64,000 nucleotides of DNA from positions 124,001 through 188,000 of the forward strand of contig SAUG01000072.1 in the NCBI GenBank assembly GCA_011316305.1, given 5' to 3'. Numbering within the stretch: position 1 is the first letter of the stretch; the number at the start of each line of letters is the position of its first letter. The DNA comes from Rusavskia elegans. Its lineage: Eukaryota > Ascomycota > Lecanoromycetes > Teloschistales > Teloschistaceae. This document shows, piece by piece, positions 10,521 to 23,248 of this stretch. Below the pieces are notes generated by a model, which was not told the origin of the DNA, searched no databases, and saw only the letters and a list, made by a program, of their open reading frames with translations. The position numbers were made by a program, and so were the translations under genes.

Positions 10521-12355
10521 TTATACTAGATCGGTGTGATCCAACCCAAAGATCATATTGTGCTCCATAAGATCCATGATGTCGCCAATACCAAGATCAG
10601 CAGCTACTGAACCTAAATGGATATAATTCGCCAAGGCGCTCATTACGTATCTGTCTCCATCATCTTCGGAGTCGCCCGACCAGACACAGTCAAGGTTGTC
10701 CTCTTCGTCTTCTTCGTCTTCTTCATCTTCTTCGGATTCGTCCGTTCCCCTGTGGTCAGATTCCTCCGTTGATCCTGACGGGCGATCGACATTGTCATCA
10801 ACAGCCACTCTAGCAGCCTCAGCTGGTGTTGGGATCTCTGGCTCGTTCATCCACTCGGCGTACGAATCCACGGTCGATCCTGCAGGGGGAAAGGCATTGT
10901 GATCGATGGCCATTCTAGAACCCTCATCTGGTGTTGGAACCTCCGTCACCACGACATCAGTCCTGTTCTCCCAATCTTCCCACCTTTCACCATCATCCTC
11001 ATACTCATGTTTGCCTTCACCCACAGTGAACATCCTCCACCTAACGCAATCGTGAGCGAACAGAACGGGGTTGTCTAAGCTTGGCATCTTGAAGGATATC
11101 TTAAAGCTCTCGATGCCAGGTTCTAGTTCCAGCACATGGCGTGCAACTAAAGCCATCACTCTTGGTAGTCCGAAGGTTCGAGAAGCCGGAAATCTTCGGC
11201 ATTGTCGTACATCGAAGGGTATAGGACGATCGGAATAGGGGTCCGATGGGAAAAGTGGAAGCGAAAGTCTTAGCACAAGTGATTTCAGTCTTGAAGTACC
11301 CACTATGCGCGAGTTCTCGTGCATGATGAATTGAAGTTGTTGCTGGTTGACAGATCCGCCTGGCACCTGATCATGGACCTGTGTCTCAGCAAATAGTCCC
11401 TGTCCCCACTACGGATTTCGCCGGCCACCTGTCGACCGCGAGTGCGACTTACCGAGTTGACGCTTCGCTGCGTACTTTCTTGAGTACATTCCTGCTGGGT
11501 GCTGATTTGAATGCTTTTGATACCAAATACCGACGGGCAGGCATGTCGCAGGCGAAGTCTGACATTTTCAACATTCAGAATGCACTGTGCAACGGCTGGA
11601 CACAGATGTTCTGATTCTGAATCGGGGCTTGGAGCCATCATGGTTCCAGCAAGATCAAGCGTCAGATACTTGAGATTGGGAGGCAATCTGAGCACAAAAT
11701 ACTCCATAGCACCACAATCTAGGTAGTCCCATTGGGATTGAGGGCGTGAGTCAAACCCGTAGTAAGCTTGAAATGTAAGCTCGTCCAGCGACTCGCACTT
11801 GGAAACCAAATCTGAGAAGATGCGCAGGCGCCTGGCCAAATCCTTTTTCCAATTGGATTTTTAAAAGCCCAGCAAACGCCCCTGGGTTTCCAAAAAGTTC
11901 TGGTAATCACGATCGAAGTTACCGACTAAGCCTATAGTAGATAAATCAGGACTCGCCATCTCCCCATCAGAAGAATCGGCAATCGCACCGTTGTCCCCTA
12001 GGCTCTCGTTGGAATTGTCGAAGAATGGTCTAATGGAAACGTCATGAGACGGTTGACCTTGAAGACGAAGGGAGATCTTCTCGAGCTTGGTAGAGTAATA
12101 TCGATGTAGTTGCGTTTGCTCTCCAGGAAGGCGTACGAGGTCGTTGTAAGAAAGATATAGCATTCGTTGCTTTTTGGACCGCAGCATACCCTCGTAGAAA
12201 ATTGGCGACACCACGTTGTACCATCGCTTGCATGTATACCAATGCGAAGGAAGGCAACTAGGGCGAGGTAAGGTCCCGGGGTATTCGGGCGTGGATACTG
12301 CATAGCTGGCGATTTGTGAAAGTATCTCGTTGGGCAAGTCGAGCAAACCAGGCAT
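10521..12355 (-). pseudogene. F-box protein gene with in-frame stop
   Basis: The minus-strand frame starts at ATG 12355 with an F-box: MPGLLDLPNEILSQIASYAV, then LPSHWYTCKRWYNVVSPIFYEGML. F-box proteins recruit substrates to SCF ubiquitin ligases. A strong intron (GTAAGT at 11452, acceptor AG at 11368-11367) joins exon 12355-11453 to exon 11366-10521, which continues as a leucine-rich region and a Glu/Asp-rich tail (a TCT/TCG trinucleotide run on the plus strand near 10696-10740). An in-frame TAA at 11863-11861 breaks the first exon; frame is the same on both sides. A CAA-to-TAA change fits RIP leaking from the AT-rich block, whose edge is 0.74 kb away. Alternatively a 66-nt intron (GTTTGC...TTCTCAG) could remove the stop, but it has no good branch site. 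Confidence 0.6.
10692..10740. repeat. Trinucleotide run encoding Glu/Asp tract
   Basis: TCTTCGTCTTCTTCATC-type repeats, read on the minus strand as an acidic EED tract in the F-box gene's last exon. Confidence 0.8.
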
Positions 12356-12606
12356 GATGGCGAGTAGGACTCGGAGTAGGACCAGATCACGCGTTTGTTG
12401 ATTCAATTGGGGATTATCATGTGCTGAGATTTCTGTGTGAGGTTGATGATCGTAGATGTCGGCACAAATAGGGAGTAGGTACGAGTAAATATTAAGGAGC
12501 CTTGTCGCGTCGTCGCCTAAGAGCTCGCGTTACGGTAAATTGCCAGTCTGTGCTTTGTCTGTGCGGTGCTATTTTAGATTCGATAGCGTGACAACAACTT
12601 GATGTA

Positions 12607-12631
12607 CAGCAACTCCTCGCTAAAAGGAAGT
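12607..12631 (+). repeat. Left terminal inverted repeat
   Basis: CAG followed by CCTCGCTAAAAGGAA; about 19 of 25 bases match the inverted right end. Preceded by TA. Confidence 0.65.
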
Positions 12632-12637
12632 CGGTCA

Positions 12638-12666
12638 TAAGGAATCTCGCACTACAAGGAATCAGA
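12638..12666 (+). repeat. Left subterminal motif (direct copy at right end)
   Basis: AAGGAATCTCGC followed by TACAAGGAATCAGA. The right end carries the same block in the same orientation at 35283-35309, so the outer TIR is inverted while this inner block is direct. It repeats the CTCGCTA/AAGGAA vocabulary of the TIR, so it may be a transposase-binding subterminal repeat. Confidence 0.5.
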
Positions 12667-13480
12667 TGCATGTGAAAGATTGTTTTATTTGCCGTTTAAG
12701 GTATAGCTCTTTATTTCGACTTCCTTGTCTTTTACAGCAATTTTAGATAGGATTCCTTATAAGAAATTTAGTACAAAGTACATTTTGCTACTTCAAGCCT
12801 TGGATTCGCAGGAATAGTAGGATATAACTAGGTTGCTTCAATTATCAAATCTCCACTAATATAACCGCTAACTATTAAAGTTTGGAGATTTTTAACGCTA
12901 GATTCTAAAAAGTCTAGTCTATTATTTTCGGTTAACGGCCGTCGCTAGTATAATACTAGATTTAAAAAAGTATAAAGCTACGTACTAAAGTTATACTAGT
13001 ATAAAATCTAAAGTTAATATTATAAATTTAGCCTAAATTTATATTTAGACTAGAATTTATAAAAAGTAGAATTTATAAAATAAAAAAAAAAGTTTTAGTA
13101 AAACTGAAACCGTTAAATTAATTTTATAATTATTAAAAAAGCTATATTCTATTTAAATTCGGGGTCTATCTTTTAATAAAACTATTTTCCGGAAAGATTT
13201 AATATTATTTCCTATTTAAATTTCTAATCTATCGATATTATTTTTATCCGTTTTTTTTACTATACGCCTATTTCTATAAAAAATATAAACGGTTTTTTTT
13301 TATTTTCTATCTTTTAATAAAAGTAGCGGTTAAAATAAAAATAGCCGCAGAAGTAATAATAGTAGTTTTTATTATAGACGACTTTATTTTAAACTTTTCG
13401 GTTTTTAGTTTTATAAAAACAGGTATAGGAATTACCTATATAGAAAAGCGAGAGTATAAAATAATTTTATTTTCTAATTT
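12667..13480. other. Left non-coding arm, partly RIPed
   Basis: The first 300 bases still contain CA and TG dinucleotides; RIP saturation begins around 12.95 kb. An inverted AAGGAAGTCG/CGACTTCCTT pair links about 12624-12633 and 12717-12726. No gene recognised. Confidence 0.4.
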
Positions 13481-13490
13481 ATTAAAATTA

Positions 13491-14770
13491 GATTCTATAG
13501 ATGGTAGACGAATACGTTTTCTAGCTAGACGTTTCTATAATTAGCGGCGATTCGAGTTTCTATTAATATAAAAGGTAATATTAATATTAGACTTTTTAAT
13601 AAAATACGGATATTTCGTTTTAAAATATATCGATTCGCTTTATTTTTAGTATTTATTCGAAGAATAAATTATATATTTATACGCGTTTTTAAATCTATAG
13701 AAAATATAAATACTTTTCTATTATCTATAAAACTATTTATTTTCTTTAATTTCGAAACTATAGATATTCTTTTTACTCTTTCTAAAAAATATTTTATATA
13801 TATTACTAAAAGGAATATACGATATATAGATTATTTTATTTATATTAAACTCCGCCGGCTAATAGTTATATAATTATTTAGCTATAAATTTTTCCGATTT
13901 AAAAATATATCTAATAGTAAAATTATTTAGTCTAATACCGAAAGTCGATAGATTATTAATATTTTCTATATTAAAGTACGGGATTAAATATAAAATATAA
14001 TTATTATAAATATTATAAAAAGTAATAAATTTTTAAATAAAGATTTATTTCTAGTTAGAATTTTTCGGATCGAATTTATTATAGTAGTATATATTATATC
14101 TATAAATTAAATTAGTAAAAAAATTTAAAAAAAAGATTTATAAATATATTAAATACTTTTTACTAAATTTTTTTTATAGATTTTAAAAGCTTTCTATTAA
14201 TATTAGTAATAGTAGATATATCGATTTTATAAAGTTTATATATATTAAAAGTATTTAGATTTATAGAATCTTTAGATAAAAAATACGAATTTAGAAATTT
14301 TTTATTATATTTAGAGATTTTACCGCTTTTAAAAAAAAAGATAGAGAATTTTTTACTATAGTATTAATTCGCTCGATAAATAATTTTTTAGTTTTTTATA
14401 AAACGAATTAGCTATATAATAGATAAAAGCTATATATTACTAACCGGATTTATAGAAATAAAATATTAAAACTATATAAATATCTCGTTCGGGATAAATT
14501 AAAAAAGAATAAAAATAGAAATAATAGAAATTATAGATCGAATATACTTTTTACGGAAATATAAATAGTTTTTAAAAAGATTTATTACTATAGAAATAGC
14601 TACTACTATATCTATATTATTAATAAATAGATTTCTAAAAGTTTCTAGATTAGTAAATTAATTAATAGAAATATTTCTAAAAGCGTATAGATCTATAAAT
14701 AGAAGCGAAACGTTATTATTATATTAATATTAATTATTATTTACTTTATTAGAATCTCTATAGCCTGGCT
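13491..14770 (+). pseudogene. RIP-destroyed coding-like frame A (unidentified)
   Basis: In one plus-strand frame, codons run for about 1.3 kb with a protein-like residue pattern and interruptions only by TAA/TAG, as expected if Gln, Trp and Arg codons were hit by RIP. TGA is absent mainly because TpG is depleted everywhere, so this alone proves nothing. At this AT content stops are frequent by chance. I do not recognise the family. Confidence 0.3.
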
Positions 14771-15240
14771 AATAGACTAGACTATCGGAATCTACTATTA
14801 GTAAAATATAGAATTTCAAGCTGATTTTCTATAACTGTAGAAAAGTAAGGTATTTATATATATAAACATTTCCACGCTAGATCTATACCCGTTTCTATAC
14901 CTATTTTTACGATTAACGACCGAATTAGTTAGTATCCGAATTCGTATATAACTATATAATCCTGATATATATTCTATAACCCCTTAAACCGTTCGTATAG
15001 TTTAGAACCCTGACTACTATAAAAGTTCTATTCTATTATTAGTTTAAAATAATTAAATATAAACGAAAATAAAATATTAGAAAATTAAATTAAAAAGTTA
15101 AAAAGTTTCTATAGAATTTTATTAATTAGTTTTTCTAGTATTTTATTCTAAAAATAAATAAAAGATAAAAAATAATATATTAACTATTAAATCTAAGCTA
15201 TAGAATAGAGAAATCATAAATATAACGAAAATATTAATCG
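14771..15240. other. Less-RIPed patch between frames A and B
   Basis: Around 14810-14950, CA, TG and TCAAGCTG-type strings survive that are missing on both sides. It could be an intergenic or promoter segment of the residual TIR element. Confidence 0.3.
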
Positions 15241-15849
15241 ATTTCTTCTAGCTTTATAAATATTTCAATATATTTAATAATTTACTAACTTTATAGATTA
15301 TCTAATTCTGCGACGCTATAGAATTAAACGATCTATAGAATATTAATACGTATATTAGAATGGAATGGTTATATAAATATAAAGATATTCGTATTATATA
15401 ACGATATAATATTTAATAAACTTTAAATCTTTTTTAAAACGTTTTAATTTAACTTTTTTTTTCTATTAATATTATTATTAGATTTATATATCTATATCTA
15501 TATAGATCTATATAACTATAGATAAATATCTAATAGTATAGAATAGTCGCGTAATACCGGCGTAGTAAACCGGAATAATATCGGCTATATTATTAAATCT
15601 AATCTATCTTTTTAATAGTTAATATAACGAGGATAAAATCGCGCGGATAATATATAACTGGATTTCTAAATAAAGTTCGAAAGAAAAATAGACGGCTACT
15701 ATTTTTAATATTCTAGATTCCGTTAATAAAGCGATCGGCGTTATAGAAATTATTTTAAATAAGATCTACGAGATTATAATCTAGTAGCGACTTTAAAAAG
15801 TCTATTATAAAATATTCGAAGAAGTTTTCTAGACTATAGATTCTTTAAA

Positions 15850-17805
15850 CCTATAAAATTAGCGGAATAATATCTTTAAAACTCGAAATTGTAAGAATAA
15901 AACTATTAAAATATTTAAAATAAATTAGGATAATAAATTTAGTAATATTTTTTTAAAATTTTTTCCGGAAAAATATTTTAATATAGTTACTAAACTATCC
16001 GATATACTAAATTTAAACGAAATAGAAATTATACTTCGTTTTATTATATTTACTAGATTATAATATAATATTCTAAAATCGAATATAATATAAGAAATTA
16101 TTTTTATTAATTTTATAAAAGCTAGTAGCTATAATTTTATTAAACTAGATAACTTTACTATAGAATCGGATTCTACTAGAAAATTTACGTAATATAGTAT
16201 TATTAGTAGTAAATTACTTATTTTTAAACGTAAAAGCCGAATTATAATTTTACCGGCAAAAAAATAAAGTAGCCGAATAAAATATTCTAGACCTAAACGC
16301 CTATTATTAATAGAAATATAAATCTATTCTATCGATTCGGATAATACTAGAAGTTCTAATCTATCTAGTATCGACTCTAACGTCTTCTATAGTAATAAAA
16401 ATAATAAAGCTATAGATATAGAAAATTCTAAAAATATATCGAATCGTTTTATTAATAATAACTAAAATAAAAGTTCCGCTAGTTTAAATAAAGGAGATAA
16501 AGAATCTATATATAATATTAAAAAAGATCCGATAGAAATCTATTATAAATACTACTAATTTGCCTATTAGATCATTAATTAATTTAAAAAAAAAACTTTA
16601 AAGGCGGTAAATATAATAGATTCTAATAAATACTTTATAGTAATATAATATATAATAAAACCGAAAAAATTTAGCTACGTATACTATATATATCTATCTT
16701 ATCTAGCCGGCTATATCGGTCTATATATAAATAAAGTAATAGAAAAAATCTTTCGTAAATAACTAGAAATTTACTAATATAGATATACGGATTTCGAGGC
16801 TTTATAGATAAATAGAATAACTATATTTTAATTCTATCTAGAAAAATAGCTGTCCGTATCTAAAAATAAACTAGTTATCTATATTTTTTCGGCTATAATA
16901 TAAATCTTTTTCTAGTTTCTAATTTAGGAATTTAAAGAATTAATTATAGATAGTTTCGACGGAATTAGCTACTATAAAAAATAATATAAAAACAATATAA
17001 TTATTTTTCTAGAAATATTTTCTTAGATATATAGTAGTATAATCTATAATAGAATCTATAAATCTAGTATTAGAGATATAATTAATGTAAAGTTCGATAT
17101 ATATCTATACTATTAACGCGAAAAAAATAGTAAAACTAATAAAAAATAGCTCCGTATAATAGTATATAGACTGTTCTAATAGTTTATCCGCTAGAATCTA
17201 ATATATTAGATATTATACGTTTATATAAAATCTAATAATAATATCCGACTCGTTTTATATTTCTATTATACGAAATTTGTATCTCCGGATAATAAAATAA
17301 AGTTTCGCTATTTAAATATAAATATCGCTAAATTTTTAAAAGGTAGCGATTATAGAAAAAAAAATATTATTTAAAGGAATTTATTATTTAATAATAAAAT
17401 CGAGGATTCCTATACTATTATTATCCCGGACTTTTACTATAAATTTAAAAAATAGTAAAATATTATTAAAAAAAGAAATTATTAAAAAAAGAAATATATT
17501 ATCGACTTTAAAGATTATATATATATTAAAGAAAATAAAAAATAATTCGGCTATTTTATATTAGTATCCTACTAGCGAGACGATATTTAATTTTTCTATT
17601 CGGAACTTTTTTATAGTTCGATAGATATAAATTCTATATATATCCGCCGAACGATTTTACTTTAATATATTAGAATCTATAAAAATCGAAAGATATTTAA
17701 TAATAGAAAATCCGATATATAGTCTAATCTAGCCATCGTTTATATTATATTATCGGCTCTTTTCTATATATCTCTCGGCTATAATAATAAATTTAAAACT
17801 ATTTT
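15850..17805 (+). pseudogene. RIP-destroyed coding-like frame B, split by the Gypsy insertion
   Basis: A second plus-strand frame, clearest from about 16500 to 17805, gives a coherent residue pattern (e.g. KFVSPDNKIKFRYLNINIAKF near 17260-17340). It is interrupted only by TAA/TAG. The Gypsy element sits inside it: joining 17805 to 28852 (dropping the element and one ATTTT copy) keeps the same frame, with further protein-like sequence to about 29150. The stretch before HLD-like RYLNIN, with a later histidine/arginine pair, is faintly reminiscent of 2-oxoglutarate/Fe(II) dioxygenase cores, but this depends on guessing the pre-RIP bases. Function unknown. Confidence 0.3.
17801..17805. repeat. 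Target-site duplication of Gypsy element (left copy)
   Basis: ATTTT immediately before the 5' LTR; the same ATTTT follows the 3' LTR at 28847-28851. Confidence 0.85.
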
Positions 17806-18046
17806 TATTATAAACTATTTGAACTGCCTGGAATTTATATAGAATTTAGTAGATATAGAGGTATTGGTCGATGGTACCGGCTGACTAATACGCTGATTAA
17901 GTCCCGTTAACCGCGGTTTATTAGCTCTGTAGGATTCGTTATCTAATTAGATCTAGCGTTCAGCCTTGTTCGTTTATTTATAGATAAGCTTTCTACCTAT
18001 ATAGAAATATTAAACTATTATTATTATCTAAAATCGAATTATAATA
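17806..18046 (+). repeat. 5' LTR of Gypsy element
   Basis: 241 bp, same length as 28606-28846. Differences between the copies are almost all transitions (A/G or T/C), as RIP produces. Confidence 0.92.
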
Positions 18047-18429
18047 ATTAGTAGTAATAAAAGGTTTATTTATAGGTGCTATATAATATATATATAGCGT
18101 TTATAAATACTAATTCCTATTTATAAATACTAATAATACTAGTAACGTTATCCGTATTTTTAGAAATACTAATTATTTTAATTAAGTATATTTTATTAGC
18201 AGTATTTACTAAATTACTATCGTTTTTTACTAGTTATATTTTATATATTTAGATAGAATAGAAATAAATCGGTTTATTAATTAGATTCTAATTAATTACG
18301 ATAGTAATAGACGAGCTACCTTTATTTCTCGATAATAGTACTATCCTTTTCGGATATCAGTTTATCGAGTTTATAGATAGAACCGATTTTAGATATACTA
18401 CTAATTAGTATTAGAATATACTAGATTTA

Positions 18430-19560
18430 TTAAACTTTATATATAATAATTATAGTAATTCTAAACCTTTTAGAACCGAAGTAGATAACGCTATAGATGT
18501 TAAAATAAAATTATTTTCCCCGTTACCCCGATTATTTAAATAGCCCGACGAATAGTTAGATAGTAGGACTATAGTATAAGCTACTATTAAATTTTTTAGA
18601 AAAAGTATAGCGGAGTTCCGGAACGATCCTATATATATATAAGCCTTTATAAATTATTAAACCTCCTTTAAAAATAAAAAAAAGGAAGATATAATTAACG
18701 AAGCCCTAGCGGACCTTTCTATTTTATTTAAAACGGGTATAAGCCGGAAACCAAATATAACGCGAGGCCGTAGCTTTAATTCTATAGTAATACGATTTTT
18801 TAAAAAGTTAAAAGAATAGAATATTATAATCTAGATAGAGTTTATAGAACTTCGCTAATAAAATTAATTGAGGAAAAAGATATCTTCGCTACTATCTAAA
18901 TTTTCTATATTTTTTACTAGAGCCGATAAATACGAGAAATTCGTTATAGGCGATATTAGCTACTTCTACCTTTTCTATAATAATAAATCCGCCGAAATCG
19001 GACTTTATATCGAATATATAGGTAATGGTATCTATTTTTATAATATCTATATTTTTACCGAACGAATTAAAAACGTCGCTAGATTAAATAGTAAGGTTAA
19101 AAAGAACCTATAAATATATTTTCGCGGTAAAGCTCTATAATAGTATTTTAACGAACTTTCGGATATAGAAAAAGAATATTTAATAAAAGACTTCGATATA
19201 TAAATTAACGCTTTAATTACTCGCTTTAAATTATTAATAGAAGAAGGAATATATATTTTAAATAAAAAAAAGTATACTATCGAGAATATAAGCCGCTATC
19301 GCGAACCTTACGAATACGGCTAGACTAGACTTCGAACTATAAAGATCGCCGAAACGACTAATATTCGATAAATTATTATATAGATATAGATAGATTTCGC
19401 TACTCTTTTTTATACTATCTTAATAATTAAATTAATAGAAAAGACTACTATTAATACGTTCTTTCGATTAATAGATAATTATAAGCTCGAAATCTAGACT
19501 ATAGAAAAAGATTACTTCCGGTAATCCCGGGAAATACTTTCTAATAATTCTAGCTATTAA
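18430..19560 (+). pseudogene. gag remnant of Gypsy element
   Basis: Plus-strand frame with capsid-like sequence: LIKDFDI...INALITRF, then RYREPYEY at 19294-19317 and a following LRTIKIAETTN, resembling retrotransposon Gag capsids. An 81-residue stretch from 18868 happens to be uninterrupted, but it is only a surviving piece of gag, not a gene. Stops are TAA/TAG only. Confidence 0.7.
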
Positions 19561-20290
19561 TAAATAGGAAATCTATTTCTATTCCGGTTTTAACCGGTAC
19601 TAGAAAATATAGTACGCTAATTAATATTTAGTTCCGGCTTTTTCGGATACAAATATTAATATTCTATAGTTTAATAGACTTTTTAGTCTTTTTAGAAATA
19701 TTAGCTTTCTTTTATTAAAAGAGATCTATTAGAAGCGCCTTTTACTTAAAACGATATAAACTTCTTTCGTACTATATTTATAAATAGATTAGAAAATTTA
19801 TAAAGAAATTTCTTCTTAATATAGTAGAACTCTACGCTAGTATATAGTAATAGACTTTAGGGACCTTATAATAACTAATTCTAAAAAAGATTTTACTTCG
19901 ATCTAAATTTCTAATATTTAGCGCCGCTAGTTTCGTTTTAACGAGCCTATTAAATAGGAGTTTATAAAAATATATACGGCGAGGATTATTTTACTATAAA
20001 AGAAATTTACGTTTAATATATTAAATAGGATCCCGCCTATAAATATTATAGTAATAGGTCTGTCGAATTTTATAACGAAGAGGTCGAATATTATAATAAA
20101 GTTTATAAAAAGTTAGAATATAAAGAAATTAGCCAGAACTTTATCGATATTAGACCGAAGGTTTTATATTTATAATAAAAATATAACGCTTTATTCGAGT
20201 TACGTAATAAATTATTTAAGTATTTTAAAACCGTTTACTAGAATATAGAAAGTAACGAAGCTAAAATATAAATATTTATCGCCGAAAAGT

Positions 20291-20295
20291 AATTT
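20291..20295. repeat. Target-site duplication of inner LTR element (left copy)
   Basis: AATTT before 20296; AATTT again at 23657-23661. Confidence 0.85.
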
Positions 20296-20703
20296 TATAA
20301 CGTCCCTGTGTATCAGAGGGCGTTACGCTCGAGCCTAGCTACAGCCGTAGACGTAGTCCGAGCTACTAAATAGTAAGGGAATCCTAGCGTAGGTTATTAT
20401 AACTAATCCTATATAGCCGCAGAGGTACGGTTATAATATTACGAGGTATCTTCGTTATAAGGTAATTAAGAAGAGAATAGTAGAGATATATTTAATAATT
20501 ATATTAACGACTAACGAGAGAAGCTATCTATAGGAATAATAAGCGATATATATATTAAAAATAGCTATAAAAGCCGATAGTAGCCGTACGCTAAAAGCTC
20601 TATTAAAAGCAGCGGCTATAGCGGCTATAGACAGCTATAGATAATTAGGCTCGCTTACCTAGCTAATCTTCTAGGGAACCTCTATAGAGTCGTAGACGTA
20701 ATA
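20296..20703 (-). repeat. Left (3') LTR of inner element
   Basis: 408 bp; less RIPed than its surroundings, keeping GC-rich strings such as GCAGCGGCTATAGCGGC. Confidence 0.9.
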
Positions 20704-22049
20704 CGGCCCCCCCTATATCGCTTCTTGCCTAGCTTAGTTACCGTATACGGGATATAAAAAGGGTTTCTTTTCTTTCTTTTCCTTATTTAATAAATATCTC
20801 TATTATATATTCTCGACGAGAAAACCGCTTAAAGTCCTTTATTTATATCTAATCTAGAAAGATTAAAATACCTTTTCCTTATTCTTTATATACTTATAAT
20901 AGTTTAAAAGAGTATAAGGTCAAGGTTAGTAGTAATACCTGCGGTAAATATACTCGGGCCTAGAAGTCCTATAACCTTTTAATTTCTAATACTACCTATA
21001 TATTAATCGGTTTACTTACTTTCTTTTACTAACTCTTATATAGGGAAGCGTCTTAAGGATAAGAAGAATAAACTATATTCTAATATCGCGAGCGTTTTTA
21101 ATAAATATTCCGAGGCTCGCCGTTATATCGAATCCTTCCTTAATTCTAAAAAAGAAATTCGTAATAAACGTCTTACTTAGGAGTCCGACCTTCGTCGACT
21201 CTTTAGTAAATAAAAGCGTCTTATCGCTTATTATCGTACTCTAGATAAACGTAAGAGTAATTTTATCGTTTAGGAGTAACGCGTCTTAGCCCGTCTCGAT
21301 AAAATTAACGATCCTATTATATTTCGCTCCTCCGGTAGTTTTACGCTAGCCGCGTAAAAGGCGTCCGTTAAATTAATACCTAGGTTTAATTCGGGTAATC
21401 TGGATCAGTTCTTAAGAGATTTTAACTTCTCTCAGCCTGTAGAGACTGTAGGGTCCTAAAGAAAGTCTAGTAAAAGGTTTCTTCTCTACTATCTTTATAG
21501 CCTTACTATTTAAGTATTTATATTATAAGTTATTTCTGGTTCTTCTAAAAGCTCTGCTAAATTTTATTCTTAAGATACTATCTTATCCTATAATAATAGC
21601 AATAGTAACCAGTCGAAGTCCTTATTCCTAGGTTGCGTACTAAGCTTCGGGTCTAGAATTCTCTTATCCTAATTTACCTAATTTAGTTTATAGTATTCGA
21701 TTTTATTTATAGCATTAATAACGCTCGTATATACTTTTCTTACGTAGTCTATCTATAACTATTAAATTAATTCTCCGCTTTTATTATATTTTTTCGTAAG
21801 GCCCTAGAGTAGTTAGTAGTAATCTTTCTAAATCTATATTTTTTATACTTTTCTACCCTCTTTAAATTTTATATCCAAGTCTTTAATTTCTTTATAGGAT
21901 ATTATCGATTTAATATCTAATTCTTTATATAATAGGTTTTTATAGGCTAGGAGGTATATTATCTACGGTTCTATTTTCTTACTAACTATACTTTTTTCGG
22001 TCTTTCTTCCTAAGATTAATTCTTTCTATTCGTTTCCTAGGACTATATA

Positions 22050-23190
22050 ATTCCTTTAACTTTCGATTATAGTAAAGTTAGTTATTCTAATTAATCCGTA
22101 TTTAGTTTTAACCTTAATATCTAGTACTCTAGCGTTATATATTATTTTTCCGTAGATATAACCTTCGATTTTTTTATAAAATCCTCTTATAATTTTATTA
22201 TCTTCCTCTCTATTTACGAGAGCGATTATTTATTAACTTCCGATTTTAACCTTAAGCGCTATAGTAAAAGGTTTTTCGGTTTTATATAGTTTAAATCCGA
22301 TTATTAACCCTTTTAATTCTTACGCCTTCTTAGGTTCTTTAGAATACTATCCTGACCCCTCTTTATCCGATAGATAGATATAGTAATTATCGTTATAGCA
22401 GGCTAACCAGCTTTTTACTATATATTTATTAGTTATTTTCCTAGGTAATTCTTCCGTTACCTCGAACTAATCTTTAGTTACTTCTATTACCTTTTTAGTT
22501 AGGTAATTCCTTTTAAGGTATCCTATCTTTCCGTATAAGTAATAAGCTTTAGTTCGCGATCCTTTATTCTCGGTAGTATTAAGCTCTATTAGGTTTTTTC
22601 TAGGCTTTTTTTTAGCGGGTCCTATTTTAGTAAACGCCTGTTTATCTAAGTATATTTTATATTACCTAGTATCGATCCTTATCGCTAGCTCGATAAGGTC
22701 CGCTAGCGAGTCTGGTTCTTCGACTACTACTATAACTTCCTTAACTTTTATATAGAGTCCTTTATAGAAGTAGGCTTTTAGAGCTAAGTCTTCCTAGTCT
22801 ATCTTATAAGCTAACGTTCTAAACTAAGTAACGTAGGTAGCTACCGACTTCTACTACTTTAGAACTATAAGTTTTCTACCCGTTACCCTATCCTTATTAC
22901 TATTTCTAAAGGCTTCTTTTATAGCTATAATAAGGTTAGTAAAGGCGTAGAAGATTTATACTATTTTATCTTCCTTTTATCCTTCCGGGTTATTAAGGTA
23001 GTCTTCTATTCGAAGCTATACCTAATTAAGGGCAGCCCTTCCTAGGTATAATATTATAAATAAGACCTTAACCGCTTCGTTAGGAAATTGGCTTACGTAT
23101 AGTACGAAATAAATATTTATCTAAGTAACCTATAGTTTTAAAGATCCTTTATCTCCTTTATAGATATTTAGAGTTACTACTTTAATACTA
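22050..23190 (-). pseudogene. Gag of inner LTR element (RIPed)
   Basis: Read on the minus strand: KGDKGSLK, SQFPNEAVKVLF, YLGRAAL, KIDxEDLALKAYFYKGL, then PDSLADLIELAIRID, a standard Ty3/Gypsy Gag layout. A CCHC-like knuckle follows (Cys positions now Tyr), then LSDKEGSG. Premature stops fall where Trp or Gln is expected, in keeping with TGG-to-TAG and CAA-to-TAA RIP changes. Confidence 0.8.
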
Positions 23191-23248
23191 TTACTTCGAT
23201 CCGTAGGACGGGATAACGAGACTAATATAGTAGGGTAAGTCGTTAAAA

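Noticed and set aside
18868..19113. 81-residue open frame with protein-like content
   Set aside because: It sits within the Gypsy gag remnant; flanking codons in the same frame continue the Gag text through stops. It is not a separate gene.
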